From Mauremys mutica (taxonomy: Eukaryota; Chordata; Testudines; Geoemydidae), in the NCBI RefSeq assembly GCF_020497125.1, contig NC_059074.1:196178915-196242914 (forward strand): a stretch of 64,000 bases of DNA, read 5' to 3'. Numbering within the stretch: position 1 is the first letter of the stretch; each line of letters starts with the position of its first letter. Position numbers and translations under genes: made by a program. The notes under the pieces are model-generated. The model did no database searches. It saw nothing but the letters and a program-made list of their open reading frames with translations, and was not told the DNA's origin. Shown piece after piece: positions 46,261-56,989 of the stretch.

Positions 46261-46369
46261 TAGAGCCCTGTGCAGATACAAAATTTGTATCCGCATCCAA
46301 TCCATGAACCACAAAACTGGTTCACGGATGCAGATATAAAGCGGATAGCCGCAGATCTGCAGGGCTCTA
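46261..46369. mobile_element. Small hAT-like MITE (109 bp) with perfect 8-bp duplication
   Basis: Begins TAGAGCCCTGTGCAGATAC; the complement of its right end is TAGAGCCCTGCAGATCTGC. Flanked by CAGATTTT at 46253-46260 and 46370-46377. The body is nearly palindromic (AATCCATGAACC against GGTTCACGGAT). Confidence 0.9.
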
Positions 46370-47451
46370 CAGATTTTGATTTTGGGGGGACGTGGGTATT
46401 CAGAGTGTGAAGGCTGAGAATTGATTTTGACTGTGGAGAAGGAATTCACTTTGATTTGTTGGAGGAGGGGAAAATTGATTTGTAAAAGCTGATTGTGGTG
46501 GTTGGTGGAGAACTAATTTTGATTTGAGAGTTGGTGAGGGTTAAAAACTGACTTTGGGAAAAAGTTAATTGATTTTGGAGTTAGGGACAATTTTCAGTGT
46601 GGGAAGCAGGGAAGCTGAATGCAAATACAAAGAGGAGTAGAATTGATTTGAGAGAATAAAACCCTAACTTGTGACGGGGGAAGAGGGGTAGATGTAGGGG
46701 GCAGAGCCAAGCCTTTTCTATTCAAGCAGTTGCTCAAAAGGGAAAGTCGCTACACTATAGTGGTCCATAACATTAAAGACTTTAGGAACTCCGTAGATTG
46801 ACCTTGCCTTGCCACACAATTATCCTTACCGAACAATCACACCCATACACTCATAAGACTCTCCACTGTGGGCCCAATCCTGCCAGGCACTGAGGCACTT
46901 CCTTCACTTGACAGGATCAGGCCCTGCACAAGCAATCTCTATTTCTGCAACAGCCAGTAAATTCCAGTTCTTTCGTTCAGTGCTCAGGAGCTTGTTGGAA
47001 AGCAGAGACTGGAAGGCAAACTGACTAGAGTGAACTGTGGAATCTCAAAAAGCCTGAAGAATCTCTCCCATGCTCATTAAATGCCAAATCTTAAGTTCTT
47101 GCAGCATCCAGTTATGAAACTGCCATGGAGGAGAAAAACAGATGAAAAAAATTCAAGTATTGCTTCATTTCCAAGAGACAGAGAGATATTTTTAAGATGC
47201 AGGGACTACACTAGAATACCTGTATTTGATCCAAAAACAGTTAGACATTTGTCACAAGAAAATTAAGCCTTACGTCAGTGCGGGCAGTTTGAAAGAGAAG
47301 TCTAATCACTTTAGAAACGTAAAAGGTTTTGCAAAAAAGTTTTGTAAAAGCAAGGAGTTTTACACAGAAGGTGAAGGGTACCGTCTATATTGCAAGGAAT
47401 AGGCACAATGAGGTGAATTCAGAAAGCTACGAAAGTGGCACCCCTTACGGA

Positions 47452-47644
47452 GGGGGAGCGATAGCTCAGTGGTTTGAGCATTGGCCTGCTAAACCCAGGG
47501 TTGTGAGTTCAATCCTTGAGGAGGCCACTTAGGGATCTGGGGCAAAAATTGGTCCTGTTAGTGAAGGCAGGGGGCTGGACTAGATGACCTTTCAAGGTCC
47601 CTTCCAGTTCTAGGAGATTGGTATATCTCCAATTATTATTATTT
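47452..47644 (+). repeat. tRNA-derived SINE of the tortoise (Cry) type, copy 2
   Basis: A box TAGCTCAGTGG at 47462-47472, B box-like GGTTGTGAGTTCAATCC at 47499-47515. The body GGGCTGGACTAGATGACC and the end TAGGAGATTGGTATATCTCC, followed by an AATTATTATTATTT tail. It is closer to the family consensus than copy 1, so probably younger. Confidence 0.93.
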
Positions 47645-47652
47645 AGGTCACT

Positions 47653-48000
47653 CAGTGCCGTAACCATGATGGGGAAAGCGGGGCAGCCACCTAGGGCACA
47701 GAGCCAGCAGGGGCAGTGCACAGAATCAGTCCTAGCGACGTCAGCACCATCAGAGCAGGCTCTCCCCAGTGCTAGGACCGTAGCAGGGTGCTGAGCGCAC
47801 TGGTTGGCTCCTATTGAGCATACATACACAGATTGAGCAGGCTCAGAACATCTGCTGAAGGGGCTCAGGGGCAAAATCGGGGGGGGGGGTGCATAAGAGC
47901 AGGGGTTAAGTCCATGGATGAGGCGGTGGCAGAAGGCAAAACCCTGGAACTGGGAGGGGCAGAGGAAGTAAGTTACCCCGACAGGGTGAGACACCTGCAG
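47653..48000. mobile_element. hAT element left-end fragment
   Basis: Begins CAGTGCCGTAACCATGATGG and continues GGGGCAGCCACCTAGGGC, like a hAT terminus followed by a decayed GC-rich body with a G run at 47879-47890. The right end was not found. The SINE lies immediately left of it. Confidence 0.45.
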
Positions 48001-48837
48001 TGTTTGCAAAAATAGAGCAGTGGCAGAGCAATTTTTTTTATTTCTCCTCCCTCAGAACAGTCCCAGGGCTCTGTTTTTCAAGGCACAGGCATCCCAGTGC
48101 CTAGACGCAGCAGCTCCTCTCTACCAGATATAACATACAACGGTGCTGCAGGAGACTTGATTTCATGAAATATTTCACACACGCACACACCCCAAAAAAC
48201 CCATCACACATTGAGTATTTAAAAGAATCCCTAATCAGTTTATATGTCTGCATAAAGTCTCCTAGCAATTCATAAATCTGTCTTATCTGCTGCTGCAGTT
48301 CCCTAACCTGCACTCCCTTTGTTGTAATCCATTTTAAATATGGTTTTGCTCCTTTTATATTTGTTTACTTTTTTAAATGTTATTACTTTTAGCACTTCAT
48401 CATTTACTTTTGTCAACACTGTGAAGACGGATGTCATTGTGCTATTTAATTTATATTTTAATAGCAAATACTCATTGAAAATATTTATAAGCAAATAGTT
48501 GCTAGTATTTATAGCAATGACATCTGTGTTTCTGGCATAGCACTTCCTATGTTTTTATTGTGATTTTTAATTCTAAATTTTTTCTCTCTTTTTATAGCAT
48601 GTTCTGTAGGACCATGTGACTTCCAATCTATTTCCTAGCCTGATGTGAAAACTTCTTCATTTTCATTTGTTCCACCAATGGAGATCGCCTTTCTCACTGT
48701 TACTTTGCCTCTCAAGCCAGCTCTTAGTGCTTTTTTGCGTGTCACTGCTTGCGTGTAGAACAATATATCCACTAAGGGCAGTATACTACCTCATATTACA
48801 TCCTTCTCAAAGGCAAAAATCTACTGTAAGTTTTACT

Positions 48838-49110
48838 GAACATAAGAATGGCCGTACTGGGTCAATAATGGTCCATCAAGCCCAGTATCCTGTCTTCCAA
48901 CAGTGGTCAATGCCAGATGCTTCAGAGGGAATGAATAAAACAGGCAGTCATTGAGTGATCCTGTCATCCACTCCCAGCTTCTAGCAATCAGAGACTAGGG
49001 ATACGGACACCTAGAGCATGAGGTTTCATCCCTGACCATCTTGATTGATAGACCTGTCTGTCCTCCAGAAATTTATCTAATTCTTTTTCGAACCCAGTTA
49101 CAGGTCCATG
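48838..49110 (-). pseudogene. CR1 LINE 3' end fragment
   Basis: The plus strand begins AACATAAGAATGGCCGTACT, then GTATCCTGTCTTCCAACAGT and AATGCCAGATGCTTCAGAGG, ending near TTATCTAATTCTTTTTCGAA. It matches the 3' UTR and last codons of the CR1 at 3386-3650. About 270 bp remain. Confidence 0.9.
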
Positions 49111-49112
49111 AT

Positions 49113-49250
49113 TGCTTGACAACCACAAGAATTCAAAAATCATGAGGTATATTTCCCCAAGCCATGAATTTTTTTTTTTTTTAAAAGATCAGTGATATTG
49201 GTTCCTTTTATGCGTCTTTTTGTTCCTGAGCCATTAAGGTGCAGGAGACC
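49113..49250 (+). mobile_element. CAGTATTGCCAA-family MITE fragment, copy 3
   Basis: GCTTGACAACCACAAGAATT and AAAAATCATGAGGTATATTT resemble the family start. It directly abuts the CR1 fragment. The poly-T tract at about 49169-49182 is part of it. Confidence 0.45.
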
Positions 49251-49344
49251 CAGATCCACAAAAGTAGGAGTCTAAACCCCTGAGTGAATCTTGGCCTCGC
49301 CTCAGACTTTTGCTGTTACCTCTCCCAAGCAATTCATATATCCA

Positions 49345-49530
49345 AGGCCATATCTACACTACAAACTTATGTTAACTCAAGTTTGTCAGCATACAGTCGT
49401 CGCAGCTAGTATGTCACTTGTGTGCATGCCTACTTGACTCCTTGTGTCCGTGGTGAGTGTTCTCACCAAGAGCTCTTGTACTGATTCAGAGTGCAGTGCA
49501 CTATGGGTACGTATTAACTACCTGTCACAA
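49345..49530. mobile_element. MITE left-end fragment (GGCCATATCTACACTACAAA)
   Basis: AAGGCCATATCTACACTACA followed by AACTTATGTTAACTCAAG is a recognisable left end of a GTCTACACT-type MITE family; the right end is missing or decayed. Confidence 0.45.
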
Positions 49531-49756
49531 TTTGCTGCCTCTCACAGTTGTCATCCTCTGGTCTAGGGGTAGCAAATTTGTGATGGATGGTTGATGCCCT
49601 ATCACAATTTGCTACTCCTGGACCAGATGGGATAGGCAAGAGGGAGCAAATTGTGACAGGTGTACCTGGGAAGGCACACCCCACTGTTTGAAAAACTCCA
49701 CGCTAAATGGAAAGCAGAAATCTGGGGAGGCATTTGACCCCACAAGTGCACACGCG

Positions 49757-49782
49757 CACACACACACACACACACACACACG
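49757..49782. repeat. (CA)n microsatellite
   Basis: About 13 CA dinucleotides. The frames coding VCVCVC on the complement are artefacts. Confidence 0.95.
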
Positions 49783-50014
49783 TCACCTCTAAGTGGCAAA
49801 AATACACTTGCTCACCCCAGGTGCTAAAATGCATAGTTACAGCTCTGTGGTCACTTATTATTTCCTGTCATAATCTCAATGTTTTTAACAGTGAATGTGT
49901 TGCCTCTTGGTATTAGAAGCATCTGATAAGAAACAATACATAAGGAGCTTAGCAACAGGTTTAAAATCAACTCTGTAAGATTCAGGCCTCTCTCAGTGGA
50001 AGCTTAGTTATGTA

Positions 50015-52101
50015 TATTGTGGTAGCATCTTGGGGGCCTAGTTAGGACCCAAATTTGCTAGGCAACATATAAATGAGCAAAATAAAGACAGTCCCTGCCA
50101 CAAAGAGCTCACGGTCTAAGGGGCTATCAGCAATTTCATTTCTTATACACCATGGCCAACATGAGTGCACTTCCAGACGCTCAATGCAATCACACATTTA
50201 CAGGGAAGCTTGGTTGGTTGGACTCTTCCATCGAGACTGACTGAGCTAGACATGCAATCTAACAGAGTCCTCAAATTACTCCCTCCACAGGTACTAAATA
50301 CATTAAATGGTTCAGATAGAGAATACGTTTTGCTCTGGCAACCCACATACTGAATAGATGTTGTAACCAACCAATGGCTGTTCAGGGGCCTGTATGAACA
50401 TGAGTTTGATGGTATTCAGTCCAAGTCCCACTGACTAAGTGTCCACACCATAAAAAGCACACTTCCGCCATTTGTACTAGATAGACTCAGAAGGTGGGCC
50501 AAGGACTGAATGGACAGAAGATAAGCTATTCCCATCCTACTATATGTATTTCATCCAGGTTAAGTTTGAAATACATTAGCAAGAATGCAAAGCCTGTACT
50601 TCCCCCACCTGTTTTAGGGTAAGTAGAGGATGTCAGAGACCAGGACTATCAAGCCAGCACCCTTTATATAAACTAAACTCATGCGATTCATGTAAAAATA
50701 TCATTTTTTGAGGTATCTAGAGTCACAAATCCACATTAAAGACCAAGGCCATTTTTTTTTTAAATGTAGGGAATCTAAATTAGTGACCTGATTTTCAGAG
50801 GTGCTGAACAGCCATAACTTTTAAATGTTTCAGTGGGAATTTACAATGCCATATTTGAGCCCAGAAAAGGCAGGTCTGTTCAATTGAATGCCTGAAAATA
50901 AGATTTTATAATGAAGTGCTAACATCTTTAAATATACCATCACAATTAATAACGTGATCAATGATCTCTCTGGAAGTAGCCGTCTATAATCATTAATAGC
51001 AGCAAGCATGAGAAACTATACAGACCAGAAAAAGCAAGACTGAAAATCCCTTCACTATGCTGGACATATGCTGTTTACCTAGAAATAATCCAATTAAAGA
51101 GTAAAGCAGCAACACAAGAGCGTCTGTGACCTCCTACATAAACAGCATAGCTACCAGCTTGAGGACCGAGTGCATTCAGACCACCACATGAAAATTCAGA
51201 TCAGTACAAGAAAAACAAACAAAAATTTATTCAAAACCAAAATGAAGGTATTAGAATTTTGCAAGAATACATCTAGTGTTGCACAGTGCAACTGACCAAG
51301 TACAAAACAATGAAATTCACAAGATAAATCCATTTTTGAGAAGTTAAAAAAGAACAAAAGATTATTTCTTCTTATCTTCAACTTGTAAATAAGCATTCTT
51401 CCTGTTGAGTTCATAGACAATCTTTTTTCCCCAGCCATATGTTGCTTTGGTTGTGTTTATGACTGCATTGTCATTTATTTTAAAATATGAATGGATCGTT
51501 ATTTTCTTACAGAACCACTGTATTGTTGGAGCGCCAATACATTAAAATAAGACTTCGTGTTTACTACATTTCCCATCAACGGGCACTTACAGCATGGACC
51601 TAAAAGAATACACAGTAGCCCTGTTGCTCCAGTGCCACATCATATACACATTAGGCCTCACTTCAGAAAGAGGCAGGGCAGAGGCAGTTAGTTTCTCATA
51701 TTTTGTTGTCACTCATGCTAATTCTGCTCTTTACACCCTGCCATAAACTCAGATGCAAGCTTAAAAAAGGACAGCGTTGCTCACCAGCACACAGAAATTA
51801 GTGTCTATTTCAGAGGCAGAGAAAGCTGTACTTAAAATGTTATAAAAATATTTTCATCATTCCTGTGTTTTATACAGAATTTCCACTTGTGGAAGAAACA
51901 TTTAATTTTAACTCTCATGCTTATGGAACATTTTTATCTTAAGACAGTTTCCTCTTTTTTAAAGTGTAGAGGAGTCTACAAATCAAGTGATTGTATAGGG
52001 TGGGTTTGCTTTATTTGTTAAAAGACTTATCTCTGAAACATTACACAACAGTGTGGTTATCCTGGTTACCACTATGGTCCAGATCCTATAAACATTTACA
52101 C
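50015..52101. other. EHBP1: Intronic sequence with a MIR-tail fragment
   Basis: At 50015-50120 GGGGGCCTAGTTAGGACCCA and ACAGTCCCTGCCACAAAGAG belong to the same tail as the MIR-like SINE at 30480. The remainder has no recognised feature. Confidence 0.5.
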
Positions 52102-52288
52102 CAGGGTAGTCAATTTTTTCTGTCAAGGTCCAAATTTCTTGATCAAGGTATAGTCATGGTCTAGACTCCAGAGAAACATTTTTCAGGTCGCAATAACAAT
52201 AATGACAGTAAATAAAAAGATTTAGCAGTCCATTCAAAAGCACCTGGGGGGTTGGATTTGGCCCGCAGCCTGGTTACACCTATGTGGA
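52102..52288. mobile_element. hAT-like MITE, diverged
   Basis: Begins CCAGGGTAGTCAATTTTTTC and ends with TGGATTTGGCCCGCAGCCTG, then GTTACACCTATG. Ends of this type (CAGGGGTAGTCAA) belong to a known turtle hAT family. The duplication is not clear. Confidence 0.5.
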
Positions 52289-52425
52289 GTGTGGAACCAA
52301 TGACACTACCCACATGAATTAAGTTGTGTCAAACTGACTAGTTTAGCTTTGATGTCCAAGTTAAATGCAATGTAAAAAAGTAACAAGCACAAGTGGTAAA
52401 ATAGGCCTGATACAGTAATTACTGG

Positions 52426-52506
52426 GTCAGATTCTATAGCCTGTTCTATACGGGAGATCAAACTAGTTGATCGTAATGGTTTCTTCTGGCCTTAAACTAT
52501 TAAAAT
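52426..52506 (+). repeat. CR1/SINE 3' tail fragment
   Basis: CGGGAGATCAAACTAGTTGA followed by TCGTAATGGTTTCTTCTGGC and CTTAAACTATTA is the common LINE/SINE 3' tail, much diverged. Confidence 0.6.
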
Positions 52507-53640
52507 CAATTTGATTTTCTAGATTGTAAAGATTATTAAAACTGAAATAGAGTTAATATCAAAAGTGCAGAGAACGCTTTTAAAAGTGATTTTTAATTTG
52601 ACAGTGCCCCTTTAAGATAGGGGTAGTATTATGATTCAAGTATGTTTGATTGATATTTCTAACAATTTAACTTAGCAGAAGCAATTACTCATAACTACTA
52701 AAAGCATCCAGTGCTAGTGCCAAGCTGGCCAACAAGAAGAAAAGCCAATGATAGAAACTTAGTTTCAAGTTTGCTACAGATGATTTACAGTGCCGTTTTG
52801 CAAGTTTCCAAGCACCCTCACTTCCCGCTGATGTTACAGAATTGAGTCCATTATGAACATGAAAAATAATGCAAGCCCTCCTGACCTACTAATACATAAC
52901 TTCAGTTTTAGTAGAATATATTTTAATGTGATTTTTTTTGTCTTTGCATAGTAAAACAAGAAACACCAAAAACAAAACCTAGATCCTGGTCCTCCATGCA
53001 AAACAAGACCAAAAAATCCAATCTGCTCTAGGAGTCCACTTTTATAAGGAGAGAGATGTGACTGGGACAGACCCATACAGTTAATTGCTTGCTGCAGTCT
53101 AGCCAACTCTAAATATGTTCTACTGGGCCATTACAGCATGAAATTCTTGTCTGACTAAGCAAATAACTGAAATAATTCCCAAGGCTCTGTGTCTTCACTC
53201 TTCCCATTCAAAAGACGGAAGGGGAAAGAGAAGAAGTCTTTAGGCAAGAAAAGTCATATCATCCGAGAATAAAATAAGATGCACTATCAGTCTTGAAAAT
53301 TGTGTCAAATCCCTATATCCCTTTGATGTTACAGTTGACTTAGCACACCCACCTCTGAGACTTGTGGTGACATTTGGAAAAGTTTCCGTTAAAAAAAAAA
53401 AAATAAGGCTGCTAAAAATCAAAGTTCATATCTAATAAATTCACAGTCTAATACTGAAGCAACCACCTAAGATGATCAAACTAGAGTGCAATAATTAACC
53501 CCATGGGGGTGGAAGGCACTTGTTAAGAGACTGATCTGCACCACACCCAGCAGCTTCTGCACTAAAGGAGGGAAACCACAGAGTGGAACAGGCAACAGAC
53601 ATGCTCCAGCATCAGCAACTCACTTGACCACACTTCTTAC
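52507..53640. other. EHBP1: Intronic sequence just downstream of the first coding exon
   Basis: No repeat recognised. The start of the giant intron may hold regulatory DNA but no motif stands out. Confidence 0.45.
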
Positions 53641-53744
53641 CATTTCTTGGTGCACTCGACCATCAGCTCCTGGTAAGAGGCCACAAACTGGAACTTGGAT
53701 GCATGTTTCCCAACACGCTGCAGTCTCTTCCAAACTGAAGCCAT
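53641..53744 (-). CDS. EHBP1: EHBP1 first coding exon (residues 1-34 plus two bases of codon 35)
   Basis: Read on the minus strand from the ATG at 53744-53742, this 104-nt exon gives a protein starting MASVWKRLQRVGKHASKFQF and continuing to ...VECTKK, with codon 35 (Trp) split TG|G. The sequence matches the EHBP1 N-terminus. The paralogue EHBP1L1 differs here (it begins MTS and has Arg-Ala where this has His-Ala), so EHBP1 is preferred. This is the start of the NT-C2 domain, thought to target membranes. The donor is AAATG|GTAAGA at 53641/53640, a strong consensus with intron phase 2. The frame joins exactly to the exon at 2152. The surrounding open frames in other phases are shadows. Confidence 0.95.
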
Positions 53745-53792
53745 GATGATGAGAAAATATCAAAGTCCAACACACAGCTGCAGCTCTTGGAT
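53745..53792 (-). other. EHBP1: EHBP1 5' UTR part of the first coding exon
   Basis: The bases just upstream of the ATG must be transcribed leader. The best acceptor seen is TGCTTTGCTAG at about 53793, which would make 48 nt of leader in this exon; an alternative AG lies nearer, in the CTGCAG at about 53780. The context CATCATCATGG around the ATG is acceptable for initiation. The acceptor choice is a guess from sequence alone. Confidence 0.45.
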
Positions 53793-54783
53793 CTAGCAAA
53801 GCAGGTTTAACAGTGCACGTGCCCAATGCTCAGGGTTCTACATACAAATACACCAAAAATGATGCACAAGAAAGAGCTTGAAGTTATGTTTAGGACTCAT
53901 GTTCTATCTCTCCCTTTCACAGGGTAAATCCCAGTCTAGGTGAATGGCACGTTATTGGCTGGGAGCATCATGAAACACGACTGGGTGAATGGGTGATTGA
54001 AAAGAAGTTCCCTCATGGAGTCGTCATTCCTTCTCATGTGCTGGGTGATGTGCAGACTGCCAGACTGGAAAACAAAGCAGAAAGGTGGAGAAACAGTGGT
54101 TAATGTGTTACACGCGATGATGTTGCAACTGTACACAACCTTGTACCTTTCATCCATAGAGAACCACAACACACACACGCACCGTTCCCCAAATAAATAA
54201 ATAGAATAAAAATGCAGCAGTAATTTCAGGAATGCAAAGTCCATCTGGAAATATATCAACATGTCCTTTTATCAGCACCACCAACAACAAAAAAGCGCAG
54301 GTCAGGGCCATCCTAAAGCCTTATGAAGCATCTCCTGGAAGCGGTGCAGAAAGCAGCTGAGGTGCTGCCAATACGCACCCAGAAGGAGAGACAGACTGAA
54401 GCAAACACAAGTTCTTTGTCTTCTAGCTGATGACAAAAGGTGTAAGAGTTGTTTCCTCCCCCTACTTTTCTCCCCAGGGGAGTGTGTGCACACACTGTAT
54501 GTAAGAGGGTGTTGATGCTGTAAATGTTCATGCTAAGGGAAAGAGGAGACAGGGATATTTCCTGAACCAGGGCTGCCTAGGATCCCCATCTCCCTCACTG
54601 CATTGAAACGCTTCTCCCTCTTGCCGGGAGAAATAAGAAACGGTGAAACATGCAGCATCTCTAGGAAAGGGACAGAGGTATGCGAGGGTTGGTTAAATCC
54701 TCTCCTCCTGGGCAGGGGATCTGCTAGGTGCGAAGGGTGAAATCTCTGGTCTGTAAGAGGTGGAAGGAAAAGCTGGTGCCCTA
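53793..54783. other. EHBP1: EHBP1 intron 1, unique part
   Basis: Between the first coding exon and the minisatellite. The 108-aa minus-strand frame at 53936-54262 has no recognisable domain and no matching splice structure. No repeat family recognised. Confidence 0.5.
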
Positions 54784-56970
54784 GGTGGGCGATGGGACGG
54801 GATGAAATGGGGGGGGGAAGAGGGATGGGATGAAATGGGGGGGGGGAAGAGGGTTGGTGGGAGCTGGGACGGGATGAAATGGGGGGGGAAGAGGGTTGGT
54901 GGGAGCTGGGACGGGATGAAATGGGGGGGGAAGAGGGTTGGTGGGAGCTGGGACGGGATGAAATGGGGGGGAAGAGGGTTGGTGGGAGCTGGGACGGGAT
55001 GAAATGGGGGGGGAAGAGGGTTGGTGGGAGCTGGGACGGGATGAAATGGGGGGGGAAGAGGGTTGGTGGGAGCTGGGACGGGATGAAATGGGGGGGGAAG
55101 AGGGTTGGTGGGAGCTGGGACGGGATGAAATGGGGGGGGGAAGAGGGTTGGTGGGAGCTGCGACGGGATGAAATGGGGGGGGTAGAGGGTTGGTGGGAGC
55201 TGGGACGGGATGAAATGGGGGGGAGAGGGTTGGTGGGAGCTGGGACGGGATGAAATGGGGGGGGGAAGAGGGTTGGTGGGAGCTGGGACGGGATGAAATG
55301 GGGGGGGGAAGAGGGTTGGTGGGAGCGGGGACGGGATGAAATGGGGGGGGGAAGAGGGTTGGTGGGAGCTGGGACGGGATGAAATGGGGGGGGGAAGAGG
55401 GTTGGTGGGAGCTGGGACGGGATGAAATGGGGGGGGAAGAGGGTTGGTGGGAGCTGGGACGGGATGAAATGGGGGGGAAGAGGGTTGGGGGGAGCTGGGA
55501 CGGGAGGAAATGGGGGGGGACGAGGGTTGGTGGAAGATGGGACGGGATGAAATGGGGGGGGGAAGAGGGATGGTGGGAGCTGGGACGGGATGAAATGGGG
55601 GGGGAAGAGGGTTGGTGGGAGCTGGGACGGGATGAAATGGGGGGGGCCAGAGGGTGGGTGGGAGCTGGGACGGGATGAAATGGGGGGGGAAGAGGGTTGG
55701 TGGGAGCTGGGACGGGATGAAATGGGGGGGAAGAGGGTTGGTGGGAGCTGGGACGGGATGAAATGGGGGGGGGAAGAGGGTTGGTGGGAGCTGGGACGGG
55801 ATGAAATGGGGGGGGAAGAGGGATGGTGGAAGATGGGACGGGATGAAATGGGGGGGGAAGAGGGTTGGTGGGAGCTGGGACGGGAGGAAATGGGGGGGGA
55901 AGAGGGTTGGTGGGAGCTGGGACGGGAGGAAATGGGGGGGGAAGAGGGAGGGTGGGAGCTGGGACGGGATGAAATGGGGTGGGAAGAGGGTTGGTGGGAG
56001 CTGGGACGGGATGAAATGGGGGGGGGAAGAGGGTTGGTGGGAGCTGGGACGGGATGAAATGGGGGGGGGAAGAGGGTTGGTGGGAGCTGGGACGGGATGA
56101 AAAGGGGGGGGAAGAGGGTTGGTGGGAGCTGGGACGGGATGAAATGGGGGGGGAAGAGGGTTGGTGGGAGCTGGGACGGGATGAAATGGGGGGGGGAAGA
56201 GGGATGGTGGAAGATGGGACGGGATGAAATGGGGGGGGGAAGAGGGATGGTGGAAGATGGGACGGGATGAAATGGGGGGGGGAAGAGGGATGGTGGGAGC
56301 TGGGACGGGATGAAATGGGGGGGGAAGAGGGATGGTGGGAGCTGGGACGGGATGAAATGGGGGGGAAGAGGGTTGGTGGGAGATGGGACGGGATGAAATG
56401 GGGGGGATGAAATGGGGGGGAAGAGGGTTGGTGGGAGATGGGACGGGATGAAATGGGGGGATGAAATGGGGGGGAAGAGGGCTGGGGGGAGATGGGACGG
56501 GATGAAATGGGGGGGGGAAGAGGGTTGGCGGGAGCTGGGACGGGATGAAATGGGAGGGGGGAAGAGGGTTGGTGGGAGCTGGGACGGGATGAAATGGGGG
56601 GGATGAAATGGGGGGGAAGAGGGTTGGTGGGAGCTGGGACGGGATGAAATGGGGGGGGGGAAGAGGGCTGGTGGGAGATGGGACGGGATGAAATGGGGGG
56701 GATGAAATGGGGGGGAAGAGGGTTGGTGGGAGCTGGGACGGGATGAAATGGGGGGGGGGGAAGAGGGCTGGTGGGAGATGGGACGGGATGAAATGGGGGG
56801 GATGAAATGGGGGGGAAGAGGGTTGGTGGGAGCTGGGACGGGATGAAATGGGGGGGGAAGAGGGTTGGTGGGAGCTGGGACGGGATGAAATGGGGGGGGG
56901 AAGAGGGTTGGTGGGAGCTGGGACGGGATGAAATGGGGGGGGGGGAAGAGGGTTGGTGGGAGATGGGGTG
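54784..56970. repeat. G-rich minisatellite, about 42-bp unit, about 50 copies, in EHBP1 intron 1
   Basis: The unit on the plus strand is GGGACGGGATGAAATG followed by a run of 6-10 G, then GAAGAGGGTTGGTGGGAGCT. Units run 41-44 bp, differing mainly in G-run length, and cover about 2.19 kb. Variant letters (GGTTGG/GGCTGG/GGATGG, AGCT/AGAT, GGGATG/GGGAGG) let sub-families be followed. Four or more G runs of three or more occur in every unit, so quadruplex formation is plausible on the plus strand, which is the template strand of EHBP1. The long open frames on both strands (up to 894 aa) arise because the unit has no stop codons. Confidence 0.95.
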
Positions 56971-56989
56971 GGGGGGACAGTGGGGAAGC

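Larger units (their letters stand above)
2153..53640 (-). other. EHBP1: EHBP1 intron (51.5 kb) between the two coding exons
   Basis: This is bounded by the GT donor at 53640-53639 and the AG acceptor at 2154-2153 on the minus strand. It is mostly transposable elements and AT-rich sequence with no identifiable host exon. Small open frames inside it are either transposon remnants listed separately or chance frames. Confidence 0.9.

Noticed and set aside
53620..53826. 68-aa minus-strand open frame
   Set aside because: It overlaps the EHBP1 coding exon in a different frame; the real product uses the ATG at 53744.
54784..56970. CRISPR array or centromeric satellite
   Set aside because: Units are directly adjacent with no unique spacers, and the array is short and next to a gene promoter.
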